Positions 1 through 13,074 are shown, counted from the stretch's first letter. The stretch: DNA of 50,500 nucleotides from Adiantum capillus-veneris (GCA_014529385.2 CM043962.1:90509680-90560179), one strand, 5' to 3'. The notes: generated by a model not told the origin, from the sequence alone. Translations and numbers: made by a program.

Positions 1-362
1 TAGGCCTAACCATGCCTTTCTCAACCAACTTATGCCCTTGCCACATAATCTCCTCTTGTTGAGCTATGGAAACTTGATAAGGAGGCCTTATTAGGTGATG
101 AGCTTCCTAGAAGAATTTCAATTGTATGGTCGTCATCCCCTTGTTTGGGAGGTAGCTCACAAGGGATGTCGTCAATAAAAACATCTTGGAATCCCTTGAG
201 GAACTTGGATAACTCTAATTCCTTTTGATTGGTTATATCTTCTTTTGCTAAAACATTAGATCCATTTTGAGAATCTTTAACAAAAATCATGTACACAAAA
301 ATAGAGCTCTTTATTGACTTATTGAAAAATTGCTTATGTACAATGGGTATGGTACTACCCAA
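1..362 (-). pseudogene. Ty3/gypsy pol fragment (protease-RT junction)
   Basis: Read on the minus strand, 362 to 30 is open for 110 codons and ends in the region just before the RT palm of a Ty3/gypsy polyprotein. The stretch FQDVFIDDIPCELPPKQG followed by a DDDHTIE-like block matches the conserved linker of plant gypsy elements (DVFP..LP.GLPP.R..DH.IEL.PG). Below 60 the frame shifts, but a QQEEIMWQ-like and an EKGMVRP-like trace continue to the window edge, so the rest of RT would lie outside. The protein is interrupted and has no start of its own. Family knowledge places this segment between retropepsin and reverse transcriptase. It is separate from the LTR element that starts at 827 and could be the host DNA into which that element inserted. 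Confidence 0.7.
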
Positions 363-826
363 TTCCTTAGCATCTATGTATATATCTTTTTCCCTGAACC
401 TAAATTAGATTTGTCTTTCAGGGAATTTAACATTGGCAGCTTGAAAATGCATGAGATGATGAAAAATGCAGAAATCCGACCCAAAAACACAAGACATCAA
501 CATTTTTCGTTTCTTTTTAGGTAACCAACATAAAGGAAGATTAGAGCACGATTTTGACAGATAAAGAAGGGGAACATGTGGAACTAAACATCACACGTGA
601 GCTTATATTAGAAGCTCTAAAGTTATATAATGAAGGCATGACATACAAGGAACACAATCAAATTGAGGTAGATGCCTTTGATAAGAAGGGTGACACTACA
701 AGGGGGAAAGGGGAGGAAGGGGGGGGGGGGGGCGGTTGGGGGGGGTTTGAGATGTTGACGGGCACCGCATAAGGGAAAGATAGGCATCACTATACAGGTT
801 TCTACATGCCCATTGCATTGTCACGT
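363..826. other. non-coding stretch with G-rich tract
   Basis: No gene is recognised. Short open frames on the plus strand (330-524, 554-772) show no family motif. A G-rich tract at about 701-746 contains runs of five, four, about fourteen and eight G and could form a G-quadruplex. The right end abuts the outer edge of the LTR at 827. Confidence 0.5.
701..746 (+). repeat. G-rich tract, possible G-quadruplex
   Basis: Four or more G runs of at least four bases lie within 46 bases, with the longest run of about 14 G spanning 719-732. This satisfies the usual G-quadruplex pattern on the plus strand. It is also a known kind of site for assembly or polymerase slippage errors, so its exact length is uncertain. 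Confidence 0.6.
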
Positions 827-1970
827 TGTGAGCGGGATGGAAACACACAGAACGCCTCTATAACAACCCGACACACACTCTTGGGAAGATACACACACAC
901 ACACTATGGGGCATCACTCGGCTTACACAACCCACATGGCCGAGACAGGGAACACACCGATGGAGCGAGAGGAGAGAGACTATCCGTTTACCCACTCCAC
1001 ACACAGAGAGAGACACACACACACACCCAAATAACTGAGCTCAAAAGAGGAGAAATTTTTATGTTTAGATACAATAGAGCTTGAGCCAACACCAATGGGG
1101 CAAATAGCTCACACAATATGAGTAAAATATGCCAGATACAATCATAAATTGGAGCAGAAACTTCGCTCATAGAAGAAATTTACACAGCCAAACAAAAGAA
1201 AAAAAGTGAGGAATTTGGAAAAATGGACAGCGCCATCATGTCCGGAACGGCCCAAAACCCCAGTCTACAATGTCAAAGTGCTCAAATCCGACCTCGGATC
1301 AGCAGTTTACGGCCAAAACAGGCTCCAAAAACCCCAAAAACACAGTTGTGGTTGTTCCTCCTCTCTTCTCCACGTTTTTTCTGGTCTTCTCTCTATTTTT
1401 TCAGTTCCCACACTTAGCTTTATTACTTGGGTACCCTTGGCCTTTTAGATGACCTCAAACGGACCCCGAACAGCTAAAAACTGACCTCGCAATGCATAGT
1501 TGTCACCTATTTGCATCCATCCGCACCCCTGGCACTCAACTTATTCCAATAATGCATCCCACAACCACGTGAAGTGGCCCCAAAAGATGTTCCTCATGAT
1601 GACCTTTTTGCATAATTATCACAAGAAAATATCCACGTTGTGTCCGTACTTCTCCATGTGCAAGTATTGACCCCATTCGACCTCCTGACGCCACTAGATA
1701 CCATCTGACGCACCTGTTTACCTCATGTCATCGGCCCGTGGATAGCTTCCTCGAGAAGTTCTACACACTACCAACTCCTCATTATTATAGAAAAAACACA
1801 CTGGTACTGGTAATAGTGAAAATCGATGCACTATGTATATGCTGTCCTACCTGTACACATGTGGGCCCCACGTAACCACCTGGCTTTGGAAAATGGGCAA
1901 TCCTTTATTCGATGCACCATGCATGGGTATGTACATATGCGCAATCACTTCTTCCAAAAAACTCCTGACA
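827..1970 (-). repeat. 3' LTR of the TR-GAG-like element
   Basis: This is the copy distal to gag in element orientation. It is about 1,144 bp and matches 5222-6374 closely, with scattered substitutions and small indels in the AC/GA runs. Directly inside it, on the minus strand from about 1993 to 1971, lies a purine-rich stretch (AGGGGATGGG followed by CCAATTT) that could serve as the polypurine tract for plus-strand priming. Confidence 0.8.
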
Positions 1971-2022
1971 AAATTGGCCCATCCCCTAGCCTGCTAGAGC
2001 ATTCATCTCAGCAGCAACAACA

Positions 2023-2496
2023 CTAGTAGATGCTCATTCCACCTGGATCCCACACAAAAACACTTGGCATTCCTTGCAACAAAAGCTTAATCAAGGTTCC
2101 ACCTGGTTCCCAAGGAAAACCTATAGAGATACCATATATCAAATTTGCATCAAGAAAACCATTAATTACTTTGGCATAGACCTGCATGTGCAAATTTATC
2201 TTCTTCTCCATAGCTGAGAGGTCTCAACTGATCATTTGTGTCATCAACTTCTGCTTCTTTGACAATTCAACCTTGGTTTACATCAGCCCTTCAATCACTT
2301 CATCAGGCCCTTCACTTTCATCTTCAACTTCATTCGCAAATGTAACTAAACCAGACTCTTGGATTTCTTTATCCATCAAAAGAAATGCAACATCAGCATC
2401 CTCATCACTGTTGGTAGTACTATCACTGTCCTCATCAGTCACTGTGGAATAGTCTTCATCACTAGACTCATCCTCATCTTCATAAAGCTCCTCCAA
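2023..2496 (-). pseudogene. acidic C-terminal coding remnant of the TR-GAG-like element
   Basis: On the minus strand the frame 2496-2278 encodes a strongly acidic stretch rich in D, E and S (for example EDEDESSDEDYS). A further open piece runs 2211-2023. No enzyme motif is present. Position between the protease-like region and the 3' LTR suggests the end of the polyprotein. Function is not recognised. Confidence 0.4.
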
Positions 2497-2534
2497 TCAT
2501 TTCCTTGTGTCTATATTATATAGCTTCTTGGCAC

Positions 2535-2939
2535 TTATCTGTCCATAGAGGCTAATCGTACGTCTCCAATCTTGAACAGCTCCCATTGCACGTAACCATG
2601 AAAATCAACCACCGCTTTTGCATCATATGCCTCCACTTCTAAGCTCTTTACAACACCCAAACATTTTACTTTCTGATGGTTTGCCAATCTGATCCGGAAG
2701 CCTGACACCCCACTCATTGTAAGACCCATCTTCTCAACGCATGAGTGTGTTATGACACATATTTGGGCTCCGCCATCAACATAGCCTTGTCCCAGATTTT
2801 TTCTTTTATGCCACACATCTAATATTGGACAAATGCCTAGTAGCTCATCCATCGCCAACACCTTTACTGAACCTCTCTCTGGCTCTTTCTCCATTGGGTT
2901 AACCATTCTCTTCCATTGTCGCTTTAGCTTTGGCACCAT
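2535..2939 (-). pseudogene. retropepsin-like protease region
   Basis: The 134-codon minus-strand frame contains DGGAQICVITHSCVEKMGL. This resembles the retropepsin active-site segment of gypsy-type polyproteins in the variant form D-G-G-A followed by a hydrophobic strand and a later hydrophobic-x-LG-like motif. Downstream residues (VKCLGVVKSLEVEAYD) fit the later strands of an aspartic protease fold. The canonical D-T/S-G is changed to D-G-G, so activity is doubtful. It follows gag at normal distance for a gag-pro polyprotein. RT does not follow. Confidence 0.55.
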
Positions 2940-3147
2940 CTCTATAAGCTACCCAAAAGTAACATCTGCCTTTCTGCTTGTCAAGATCCTCCTTCAAGTC
3001 ATAGCTTAATTGCCCATCCCCTAGTGGAAAATCTGACACGTGAAACTTGCTACGAGCCCTTCTTTTCCTCTTGGCCTTGACATCCTCACCTTCATGTCTC
3101 TTTCCCTTCTTGTTACTAGGACCTGGGGCACTTCTTCCTTCCTTATC

Positions 3148-4132
3148 TTATGTAGTCCTCTTCCCAATAGGCATCACTAATGTATCCTCTAGCTTTGATG
3201 CCTTCTCCAAGGTAACCACACTTAACACTTTTGTCTTTCCCTTTTCCTCCTGGGTTAATCCACTGGTTCCTTCGTCTCCCTTAATTTCAATTCCATAATC
3301 ATTTGACCTAGTTAACACCTGTCTTGGCAATGGATACGTGTCTCCCCCCATCCTTGGTGGCTTATCACATTGTGGGATATGTGTCCCAACTCTCCACAAT
3401 TGTAACATGTGGACGTCTGCCTCCAGAACCTACCATTACTTTGTCCAACACCATTCCTGGGTCTTTCTTCAGCTCCTGGGCTGATTTGTAAACCTCCCTC
3501 AACCTCGATTATTGCCCACTTGACCTAGCATGTTTAGGCTGAGATTCTTCATTAGATCTACCACTTGCCTCATGTCTTGCCTTAGCCCATCATCTTGCAC
3601 TGTTGTAGTGACCACTGCTGGCATAACCTGAGTAGTAACAGAAACCACTGGTTCATGATGAACCCGATCTTGCGAAAGACCAGCCAAGAACCTGTCCTTC
3701 ATCATGTCAGGTGGGGGTACCTGTGGTGCTAAGGCCTTGCACATCCTCTCCCATGCCAATGAGAACTTACGTATGTACACATCTACTGGCTCACCTTCGT
3801 TTTGCACTAAAGCATGTACTTCTTGCCACACTTTGTCAGGATCTTCTATCTTCACAAACTCCACTTCCAATCCATGCCGTAGATTGTACCAACTCAATCT
3901 TACAGGTGGATCAGCCACACGCAACTCCTCTTCAAATGCTTTGGACCAAACTCGTGCATCACTCTTCAAACAGATTTGGAGAAGACGTAACATCTGCGCC
4001 GGGTAATGAATCTGATTGCTAATGCGTCGAGTCATGAATCTGATTGCTAATGCAGGTAACCTCCATCTTTTCTAAAAAGTCTTCCACATCTTCATCACTT
4101 CTTCCATGAAACTGTGGATAAGAGAAATCCAT
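3148..4132 (-). pseudogene. gag of the TR-GAG-like element, frameshifted
   Basis: Translation probably began at the ATG at 4132 (MDFSYPQFHGRSDEDVEDFL). About 30 codons later a 28-bp tandem duplication (4006-4025 repeated at 4034-4053) breaks the frame. The frame is open again from 4035 to 3499 (178 codons) and holds a retrotransposon gag core: W-SKAFEEEL, the spacing of WYNLRHGLEVEF, and YIRKFSLAWERMC. A zinc knuckle of type CX2CX4HX4C (CYNCGELGH, then C) can be read at about 3365-3412, but again across a frameshift. Gag proteins build the virus-like particle and bind RNA through this knuckle. As it stands the gene cannot make full-length gag. Confidence 0.75.
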
Positions 4133-5088
4133 GGCTACCCAAGCTACGATGCTTTGAGAACCCCTTCAAACACACGTGCAAGAACCCAAAACTTTTGACT
4201 GACTTAATCCCCAAAAAACCTCAATGGAGCTCAACTTTAGATAAGGACAAACACATGCACATCAAATGAGTTTTCATAGTTAATCGGAATTACAACAGGC
4301 AAAGGACATTCAAGGATCTCTCTTAATCTTCTTGGCCCGAACATAAAGACTATGCGCTGCTGGAAAAAAATCTTCCTGGACACATGAACATTTATTTGGA
4401 TTCTCTGAGTTAAATGAAAAGGAGTGAATTGAGGGCCATTTTGATCATCCATTAAAGTCAACCATGCAGCTCCCAAAAAAGCACACCTGTCTTATCCTCT
4501 GATTTTGCCAAAATTTCAGCAGCATAACAGCATAAATGGCTCAAAAACCAAAAAACTAGCCATCACAATTTGGAAAAATTTTGACACAGTTTCCCCAGAA
4601 GTAGAGCAGTATGAAGCCAAAATATAGACTGTCTATGTATGCATAAACTACAAACAATAGAACCAAAGCATCAAGTAGGAATCACTAGTACATAGCCTAT
4701 GGCGAGGTCACGAAAAGGGTGCTCCATCTACGTGTATCACCGAAAGGATCTCCACATTTGAGAATCCCCCAGCTCAATAAAACCTCACGCTATCGACCCT
4801 CACACGAAGGCTTATGCAAATCTCGTATAGTCAAGTCTCAGAAATGACTATCTTTCGGACCGTCTCAGAAATGGCTGGGACTGCCAAATAAAACCAAGAA
4901 TGGCTCCACAAAGGCGTACAATGGTAGTTTCCACAAGTAACGTACAATCCAGTAGACAATGCGCTCAAACAGGCGCCAAATGATGCATACCCACAACCAC
5001 TGCAAGTGACACCACTGCTAGTATATCACTGTACTCCAGCTACCTGTACCTATGTGAATCACCTATACCTGTACCTGTACCTGTCCTT

Positions 5089-5144
5089 GTAACCTGTAAC
5101 CTGTAACCTGTAACCTGTAACCTGTAACCTGTAACCTGTAACCT
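5089..5144. repeat. 7-bp microsatellite (GTAACCT)8 in the retroelement leader
   Basis: Eight exact copies of the heptamer GTAACCT run from 5089 to 5144, preceded at about 5041-5084 by a less regular ACCTGT-type hexamer run. The array lies just inside the primer-binding site, in what would be the 5' leader of the minus-strand element. The unit length equals the plant telomere repeat but the sequence (CCTGTAA) is not CCCTAAA. Confidence 0.9.
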
Positions 5145-5195
5145 GTAATCCCGAATCTCGAAACTTGAAGCTCGAAGTAGAAGGTACTCGAAGAA

Positions 5196-5216
5196 GATCC
5201 TCCGTGGGGACGCCAA
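5196..5216 (-). promoter_or_regulatory. candidate primer-binding site
   Basis: On the minus strand, six bases after the LTR end, the sequence reads TTGGCGTCCCCACGGAGG. A TGG start a few bases after the LTR is the usual form of a retrotransposon PBS, because it pairs with the CCA end of a tRNA. The following bases do not match the initiator-Met tRNA, and I could not assign the tRNA by eye. Confidence 0.5.
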
Positions 5217-5221
5217 AAGAA

Positions 5222-6374
5222 TGTGAGCGGGATGGAAACACACAGAACGCCTCTATAACAACCCGACACACACTCTTGGGAAGATACACACACACACACT
5301 ATGGGGCGCCACTCGGATTACACAACCCACCTGGCCGAGACAGGGAACACACCGATGGAGCGAGAGGAGAGAGACTATCCGTTTATCCACTCCACACACA
5401 GAGAGAGAGAGAGACACACACACACACACCCAAATAACTGAGCTCAAAAGAGGAGAATTTATGATGTTTAGATACAATAGATCTTGAGCCAACACCAATG
5501 GGGCAAATAGCTCACACAATATGGGTAAAATATGCCAGATACAATCACAAATTGGAGCAAAAACTTCGCTCATAGAAGAAACTTACACAGCCAAACAGCA
5601 AAAAAACAGTGAGAAATTTGGCAAAATGGACAGCGCCATCGCATTTGGAACGGCCCAAAACTCCAGTCTACAATGTCAAAGTGCTCAAATCCGACCTGGG
5701 ATGAGCAGTTTACGGCCAAAACAGGCTCCAAAAACCCCAAAAACATAGTTGTGGCTGTTCCTCCTCTCTTCTCCACGTTTTTTCTGGTATTCTCTCTGTT
5801 TTCTCAGTTCCCACACTTAGCTTTATTACTTGGGCACCCTTGGCCTTTTAGATGACCTCAAACGGACCCCGAACAGGCCAAAAACTGACCTCGCAGTGCA
5901 TAGTTGTCACCTTTTTGCATCCATCCGCACACCTGGCACTCAACTTTTTCCAATAATGCATCCCACAACCACGTGAAGTGGCCCCAAAAGATGGTCCTCA
6001 TGATGACCTTTCTGCATAATTATCACAAGAAAATATCCACGTTGTGTCCGTACTTCTCCATGTGCAAGTATTGACCACATTCGACCTCCTGACACCACTA
6101 GATTCCATCTGACGCACCTGCTTACCTCATGTCGTCGGCCCGCGGATAGCTTCCTCGAGAAGTTCTAGGCACTACCAACTCCTCATTATTATAGAAAAAA
6201 CACACTGGTACTGGTAATAGTGAAAATCGATGCACTATGTACATGTTGTCCTACTTGTACACATGTAGGCCCCACGTAACCACCTGGCTTTGCAAAATGG
6301 GCAATCCTTTATTCGATGCACCATGCATGGGTATGTACATATGCGCAATCACTTCTTCCAAAAAACTCCTGACA
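5222..6374 (-). repeat. 5' LTR of the TR-GAG-like element
   Basis: This is the copy upstream of gag in element orientation, about 1,153 bp. It should hold the element promoter. It contains CA/GA microsatellite segments near 5285-5430. The close match to the other LTR points to a fairly recent insertion, but I did not count differences exactly. Confidence 0.8.
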
Positions 6375-8275
<1,901 letters not shown>

Positions 8276-8526
8276 GTGATGAAGATGACATCTATGGCTG
8301 AGAAGCTTGTCATTCTCGTACACGGCATGGTTAGGAAATCCAGTAGCTGCAACTTGATATCTTGCAATAGCCCCTACCTCTTGGCCTTAATAACAAGACG
8401 TCTCGTGATTATGCATTTCCTAACCATCTACAATCTCTTATACAGATTCACGATCACATGCTCTATGGAGGATGGCAAGGATGATCACTTCCTAGAGATG
8501 GAGAGGCTTTTAGCTTTTGGGGCGCT

Positions 8527-8995
8527 CGCTATATGATAGCTCCTTCTAGTATTCCACATGGAGGTCGTGGGCTCTTCATTGCACAAGACCTACAAGCTCC
8601 ACCCGATTCAGGGGTGACACTTATGCCTTCTACGGACCCATATATGGATGGGGTCCATTGCACCAACTAGTGCGGTATATTTTGAGCATGAGCACTTATG
8701 GTATGTGCCTAAGTGTGGCCTCTCTTTTAGATAGAGGCATCACTCATGCTCAAAGACATAGACTTTATGTAGATGGGAGACCATACACACAAGGAAACAT
8801 AGTAGGTCTAATTAATAGCGGTCAAGGAAGAAGCACAAGAACCAATTGCACATTTTATGGTCATGAACCAGGACACATGAGTAGAGATGTTCCAAGATAT
8901 ATTCTTGTTAATTCCATTAGATCATTGCATGGCATTGATGAACTTTAGGTGAACTATGGATTTTGTAGACCCCCAAGAGCATCTCCACCTTTGGA
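8527..8995 (+). pseudogene. SET-domain protein fragment, broken
   Basis: At about 8530-8600 one frame reads ARYMIAPSSIPHGGRGLF, which matches the SET-N motif (S.IP.AG.GLFA). After a one-base frameshift near 8615 a second frame continues GDTYAFYGPIYGW and runs to NIVGLINSGQGRSTRTNC, the core SET motif around the cofactor-binding N and the (N)C block. It ends with IRSLHGIDEL, a TAG stop at 8947-8949, then VNYGF, which matches the GDEL..(N)YG end of the domain. SET proteins transfer methyl groups to lysines, often of histones. The frameshift and the stop show it is not functional. A captured or retroposed copy is likely. The neighbouring CACTA transposase makes capture by that element one option. 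Confidence 0.6.
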
Positions 8996-9263
8996 TTAAA
9001 GTTTAGATGATTTAATTCTCTTAGGATGGTCCTTTTTCTTGGATCATCCATTTCTATGTATACTCGTTCAACTCTCTATATATGGAAGCATGAATTGTGT
9101 TCTTTCTTCTCAATTTTTACACATATATTTGATCATAACAAGATCTTTGTTTAATCAGAATGTCTTCTTGCTTAATGATGAATATGTTTTATATATATCA
9201 AGTTTCTTGTTTGCATGATCAATATTTCTAATAATTGTGTTGGTGTGACAGGTTTCAACTTAT

Positions 9264-9536
9264 GATATAGAGATTGATATGCGTCTACCCTCTCATGGCA
9301 CCTCTCGTATGCCAAATGAGTACATGAGACTCCTTTGCAAGAGTGATCCAAAAAGTTATGATAGATTGACAAAACTTTATGACACGAATTTTGGAAAAGC
9401 ACATGAAGACTTCAATGACAATGATGGCATGGACAAGTTGATTGGTATGAAGAAGGTGATGCAAGCAAGGATGAAAGATTTCTTAGAGCTAAAGAGCTTC
9501 AAAAAATCTACAAAGGCTCAAAATTGTCATGAATAA
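9264..9536 (+). other. unrecognised open frame, exon-like
   Basis: From the AG at 9250-9251 the plus strand is open to the TAA at 9534-9536. It reads VSTYDIEIDMRLPSHGTSRM, then MPNEYMRLLCKSDPK and a charged, helical tail. The preceding tract ends in a plausible splice acceptor (TGTGACAG). No family is recognised. It sits between the SET relic and the transposase relic and may belong to either. Confidence 0.35.
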
Positions 9537-9542
9537 GTGCGA

Positions 9543-10560
9543 GGTTACTTATCTTGAAACTCCAAAGTCGTTATGCTTGGAGTAATGCATCCATTTCAAC
9601 AATATTAAAGTAAGCTAATTCTACCATGTCAATGTTGAGTGCATTATTTAACAAAGTCTATGAGTTATGTGTGTTTGAAATGCTACAAGCTACTATCACA
9701 AAAGTTTTTACCTACAAACAATGTCCTTCCTATGTCAAGAGATGAGGTGAAGAAGACGATCGCCAAGTTTTGATTGGACTACAACACGATACACGCATGT
9801 CCCAATGATTGTATTTTCTATAGAGATGAATACAAGAACGAGGAGAGATGCCCAAAATGTGAAACATCGGGTTACAAAGATGCAAGCAGAAAGATCCCTT
9901 TCAACAATTTTCATTGGCTCCCCGTATACAACATATATTTCAAACCCTAGAGTTACCAAGACTTATGGATTGGGAAGTAAAGAACGTAAGTACATATGGG
10001 ATTATGCAAATTCCGTCGAGTTGTCTTGCCTTCAATCATATCAATTCAAACTAACCAAAATTTGAACAAGAGCCATGACACATTAAGATGGGTGTTGGAT
10101 TGGATTGTGTGAATCCTTTCTCCATGCTTTTAGTAGATGGTCCACTTGGCTAGTAGTTCTTGTTAGCTACAACTTCCACCGTTTATTTGTTTTAAGAAAC
10201 ACCACCCAATTTTGTCCCTCATAATCCAAGAAAAACGACAAGTTAAAGACCGTAATGTTTACTTGGCTCCTCTTATTGATGATCTCTTAGAGTTATGGAG
10301 AGACATAGACATGCTTGAAGTGTCAAAACAAGATTATAAACGAAGGTTTCAAGTTCATGGAACTCTATCATGGACTATGCACGACTTTCTTGGCTATGGA
10401 TTTTGTTCTAGTATTCAATTGTGATTTAAGTAGCACATGTGAAATTATTTTCATTTCAATTTAATCTTTCATGCTCATGCTAAATGTTTGCCTATGGACA
10501 CAGGTGCTCAACCAAGGGTTATAAAGCTTGTGTTCCAGGAGCAACCCACACTAGAAAAGT
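9543..10560 (+). pseudogene. CACTA (En/Spm) TNP2-type transposase, degenerate
   Basis: Several TNP2 family motifs lie in order on the plus strand but in shifting frames. LQSRYAWSNASISTIL at about 9560-9605 matches the WSN.SF..LL block. LPMSRDEVKKTIAKF, a TGA stop, then TIHACPNDCIFYRDEYKNEE and CPKCETSGYKDASRKIPF at about 9725-9905 match the LP.S..EAK......I.ACPNDC.LY..EY....CP.C block with its cysteines. MGVGLDCVNPFSM at about 10089 matches LG..DGFNPFG. VYLAPLIDDLLELW and TLSWTMHDFLGYG at about 10258-10400 match the later core. CSTKGYKAC at 10505-10531 follows a good splice acceptor (GACACAG), as expected after a TNP2 intron. TNP2 cuts CACTA elements at their terminal repeats. Stops and frameshifts make this copy dead. 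Terminal CACTA repeats were not located. Confidence 0.75.
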
Positions 10561-11885
10561 GCTACAACACATCCTCTCAACATAAATGTCTGACGATGCC
10601 ACAAGTCACACGATAGGTGCACAAAGACAATCCCATTACCTTGTCAGGTTGGGACCAACCCACACATATGCACTCGCTAATGATGAGGTTTATGGAACAA
10701 ATGCGAACTCTACAACTACACTACTACCTGCGGATGCTCACGTCAAACACCCCTGGACAAGTCAAATTTGGACAAAACTCAAAGGATGTCATCCCTTCAC
10801 TAGGATTTCCTATCCCTCGATATCTAGAGGTAAAACCCTAACCCAAAACCTATCAAACACAGTCGCAATAGATTACAGGATAGATTTTTGGAACTCTTCA
10901 AAACTGAACTTTGAAGTTATCTACACAAAGAGCTTCTCGCCTTGGTTCTAACAAGTACTTGATCGTTCAAGTCGGAGCTTGTATGAGATACTTACGACCA
11001 GATTTAGCTCATAGACGGGCGTACTCGTTCAGTGTGCGTCGTGTGTGCAATGTTGGCTATGAGTGTGTAGCTATCCTCAAGGCTACCGAGGAATCCCAAA
11101 ATCCGAGCAAGCCAAACCGAGCGAACTATAAACCGAGCAAAACCCTTGATGTTTATGATACGTATCCACAAAATGGTCAATTTACAATTTTAGGGTTGTT
11201 GTTAATTGGATACACATCCACCATCATATAATTTTTAGATAGAAAATGTCTAATTGAATCACTTGTTTACATGGCAAGTTAAAATTTTATGAAATCCATG
11301 CATGCCAAAGAGCTTGTATTAAAAAATGTTTATTTTAATGATTTTCTCATATATGCATCAAAAAGATACTATAATAGCATCAACAAAAAATAGCATAGAG
11401 TAGTGGCTTGTTTTAGTGAGAAGCAACAAACATATATCTGTACTAGAGAATTATTGCATCTTCAGCTCAGAAGTTGATCCTCCAAATTGTTTTTGACTTG
11501 ACATCCATTTCTGAAAAAACATTTCCAAACCTTTAAGGTTGCATATTCATCATCTGATCACCTCTTGGAATCACTTCACTTTTGTTTAAGTAGCATGATT
11601 CATGAACTCATGAGCCCAAGATTCAAGGCCGAGCACCTACATAAATATAACACAAATATGTTTAAAATGCATATATGCACATCTCTTGAAGATGCACCTT
11701 AGTAAAATTGAAATTGCCATCGAGTATGTCACTCCCTTTGCACTATCATAACAAAGAAATCATTTGTTCTATTAAATCTAACAATGACCTCTCGTACTAA
11801 CTTTACAACCATGGTTCTCTACCCAATTTAATCGTGCTTTTAAATTTCTCACTAACTTTGATCTCCATGTCACAATCTTTCCATC
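10561..11885. other. region without recognised gene
   Basis: A plus-strand frame 10586-10951 (121 codons) and a second 10911-11231 are open but have no motif that I recognise. The first lies just after the last TNP2 motif and may be its frameshifted continuation. 11240-11885 is AT-rich and shows nothing. Confidence 0.3.
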
Positions 11886-12212
11886 TCAAAACTTGGGATG
11901 GAATGCACTTGGAGCTAATTTTTGGGCAATCAAAATATAGCCAACGTCATGCACTTGGTTTGCCTTATGAGGTTGTAGGTGTGTGCCCTCTGCCAGCATG
12001 CATACATTAAGAGTAATATAGCCATCATAATAAATTGGGAGATCTTCAATAAACACAACTTTCTTAGTTGAATGAAGTGCAATGCATAAATTCCTTTGCA
12101 TCTGCATACAATTTATCATATCAATCACACTAGTATGCACAACAAAGGAGGAGTTTTGGTCAGTGTCCACTTGAGCTATTATTGTGTTTTTAACCAAAAC
12201 ACTTTTGTTCAA
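11886..12212 (-). other. unrecognised open frame
   Basis: A 108-codon minus-strand frame starts at 12212. It lacks low-complexity bias and includes KVVFIEDLPIYYDGYITLNV and a C-terminal VHDVGYILIAQKLAPS. No domain is recognised. Flanks are AT-rich without promoter signals that I can support, so it may be a chance frame or a relic. Confidence 0.25.
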
Positions 12213-13071
12213 TTCATATTTTTAATATGAAAATTTTAGAACAAGTGCAATTCATGTCGATCAAGTATGAAGGTTTGTTCACTTCCGTCTAAGATTGTGG
12301 CTTCCATCTTCACTTTCGATCCCAATAATGTCCAATGAATGGAGGTCAACATGCTCTCCATCAAGCTAGAAATATGATTTCAAGTAAAAACATACACTTG
12401 AAAACATCTATTTTCAAGCATACACACTAGCTTTTGACCAAGGCAACGAGCGAATATTAATACGGCAGGAAACTCTACTCATTGATCAGTGGCTTGATCA
12501 GATTCCAAGAAAATAGGACACCCACATGTAGTTTTTTTATTTTGATATGGTATCACTAAAGCAATGTTCGGGAAAGATTTGCGTCAATTTAACCTGGAGC
12601 TACTTGAAAGTCAATCTTCTTTGGTTTTAAAAGAAACAAAAAGGAAGTAAAGATCACATGAAAACAACTCATAAATCTTGCAAATTTGCAAAAACCTACT
12701 AGTATTTCCAATTTTCTGCTTTACAAGGAGAAAAAACATTCTTAAAAACTATAATGAAAATTGCATGTTTAAATTTTTATTTGAAACCATACTCTGTTGT
12801 TGGTTGCGATGTTCTAAAATAGCAGGTATGACCAAGGTGTAGAGTATTTTTAACTGCCCTCTAGAATTTTTACAAAATCTTGGGTAGATTCCAAGCTTGT
12901 GTTGAAGAAAACTGGTAAGCTTCTACAAGTACATACTAGTGTAAATACTGACAAATGCTTCAAATTTTAGCCCAAATAATTAAGTGTACCCTTATTTTTG
13001 CTATTTAGAAAATATGTTTTTGGCAAGCCTGCTACGGAAGATCTGGAATGTTGCAACTGTCAGCCAATTGC

Positions 13072-13074
<3 letters not shown>
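12213..13074. other. AT-rich intergenic DNA
   Basis: No gene, repeat or hairpin of note was seen in this stretch. Confidence 0.4.

Larger units (their letters stand above)
827..6374 (-). mobile_element. LTR retrotransposon with gag and protease only (TR-GAG-like)
   Basis: Two direct repeats of about 1.15 kb (827-1970 and 5222-6374) start TGTGAGCGGG and end CTCCTGACA on the plus strand, giving the TG...CA termini of LTRs. They enclose about 3.25 kb. Coding traces inside run on the minus strand: gag (4132 down to about 3150), a retropepsin-like stretch (2939-2535) and an acidic tail (2496-2278). No RT, RNase H or integrase motif is visible in the internal part. Plant elements with LTRs and gag but no pol are known as TR-GAG elements and are thought to be mobilised by autonomous partners. 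A clean target-site duplication is not seen: CACGT at 822-826 resembles CATGT at 6376-6380 with one mismatch and a one-base offset. Gag is frameshifted, so this copy is defective itself. Confidence 0.8.

Noticed and set aside
5089-5144. Interstitial telomere repeat
   Set aside because: The unit is CCTGTAA, not the plant CCCTAAA, and its position in a retroelement leader explains it better.
5040-5299. Minus-strand ORFs with QVTGYRL repeats
   Set aside because: They are translations of the GTAACCT heptamer array in the retroelement leader.
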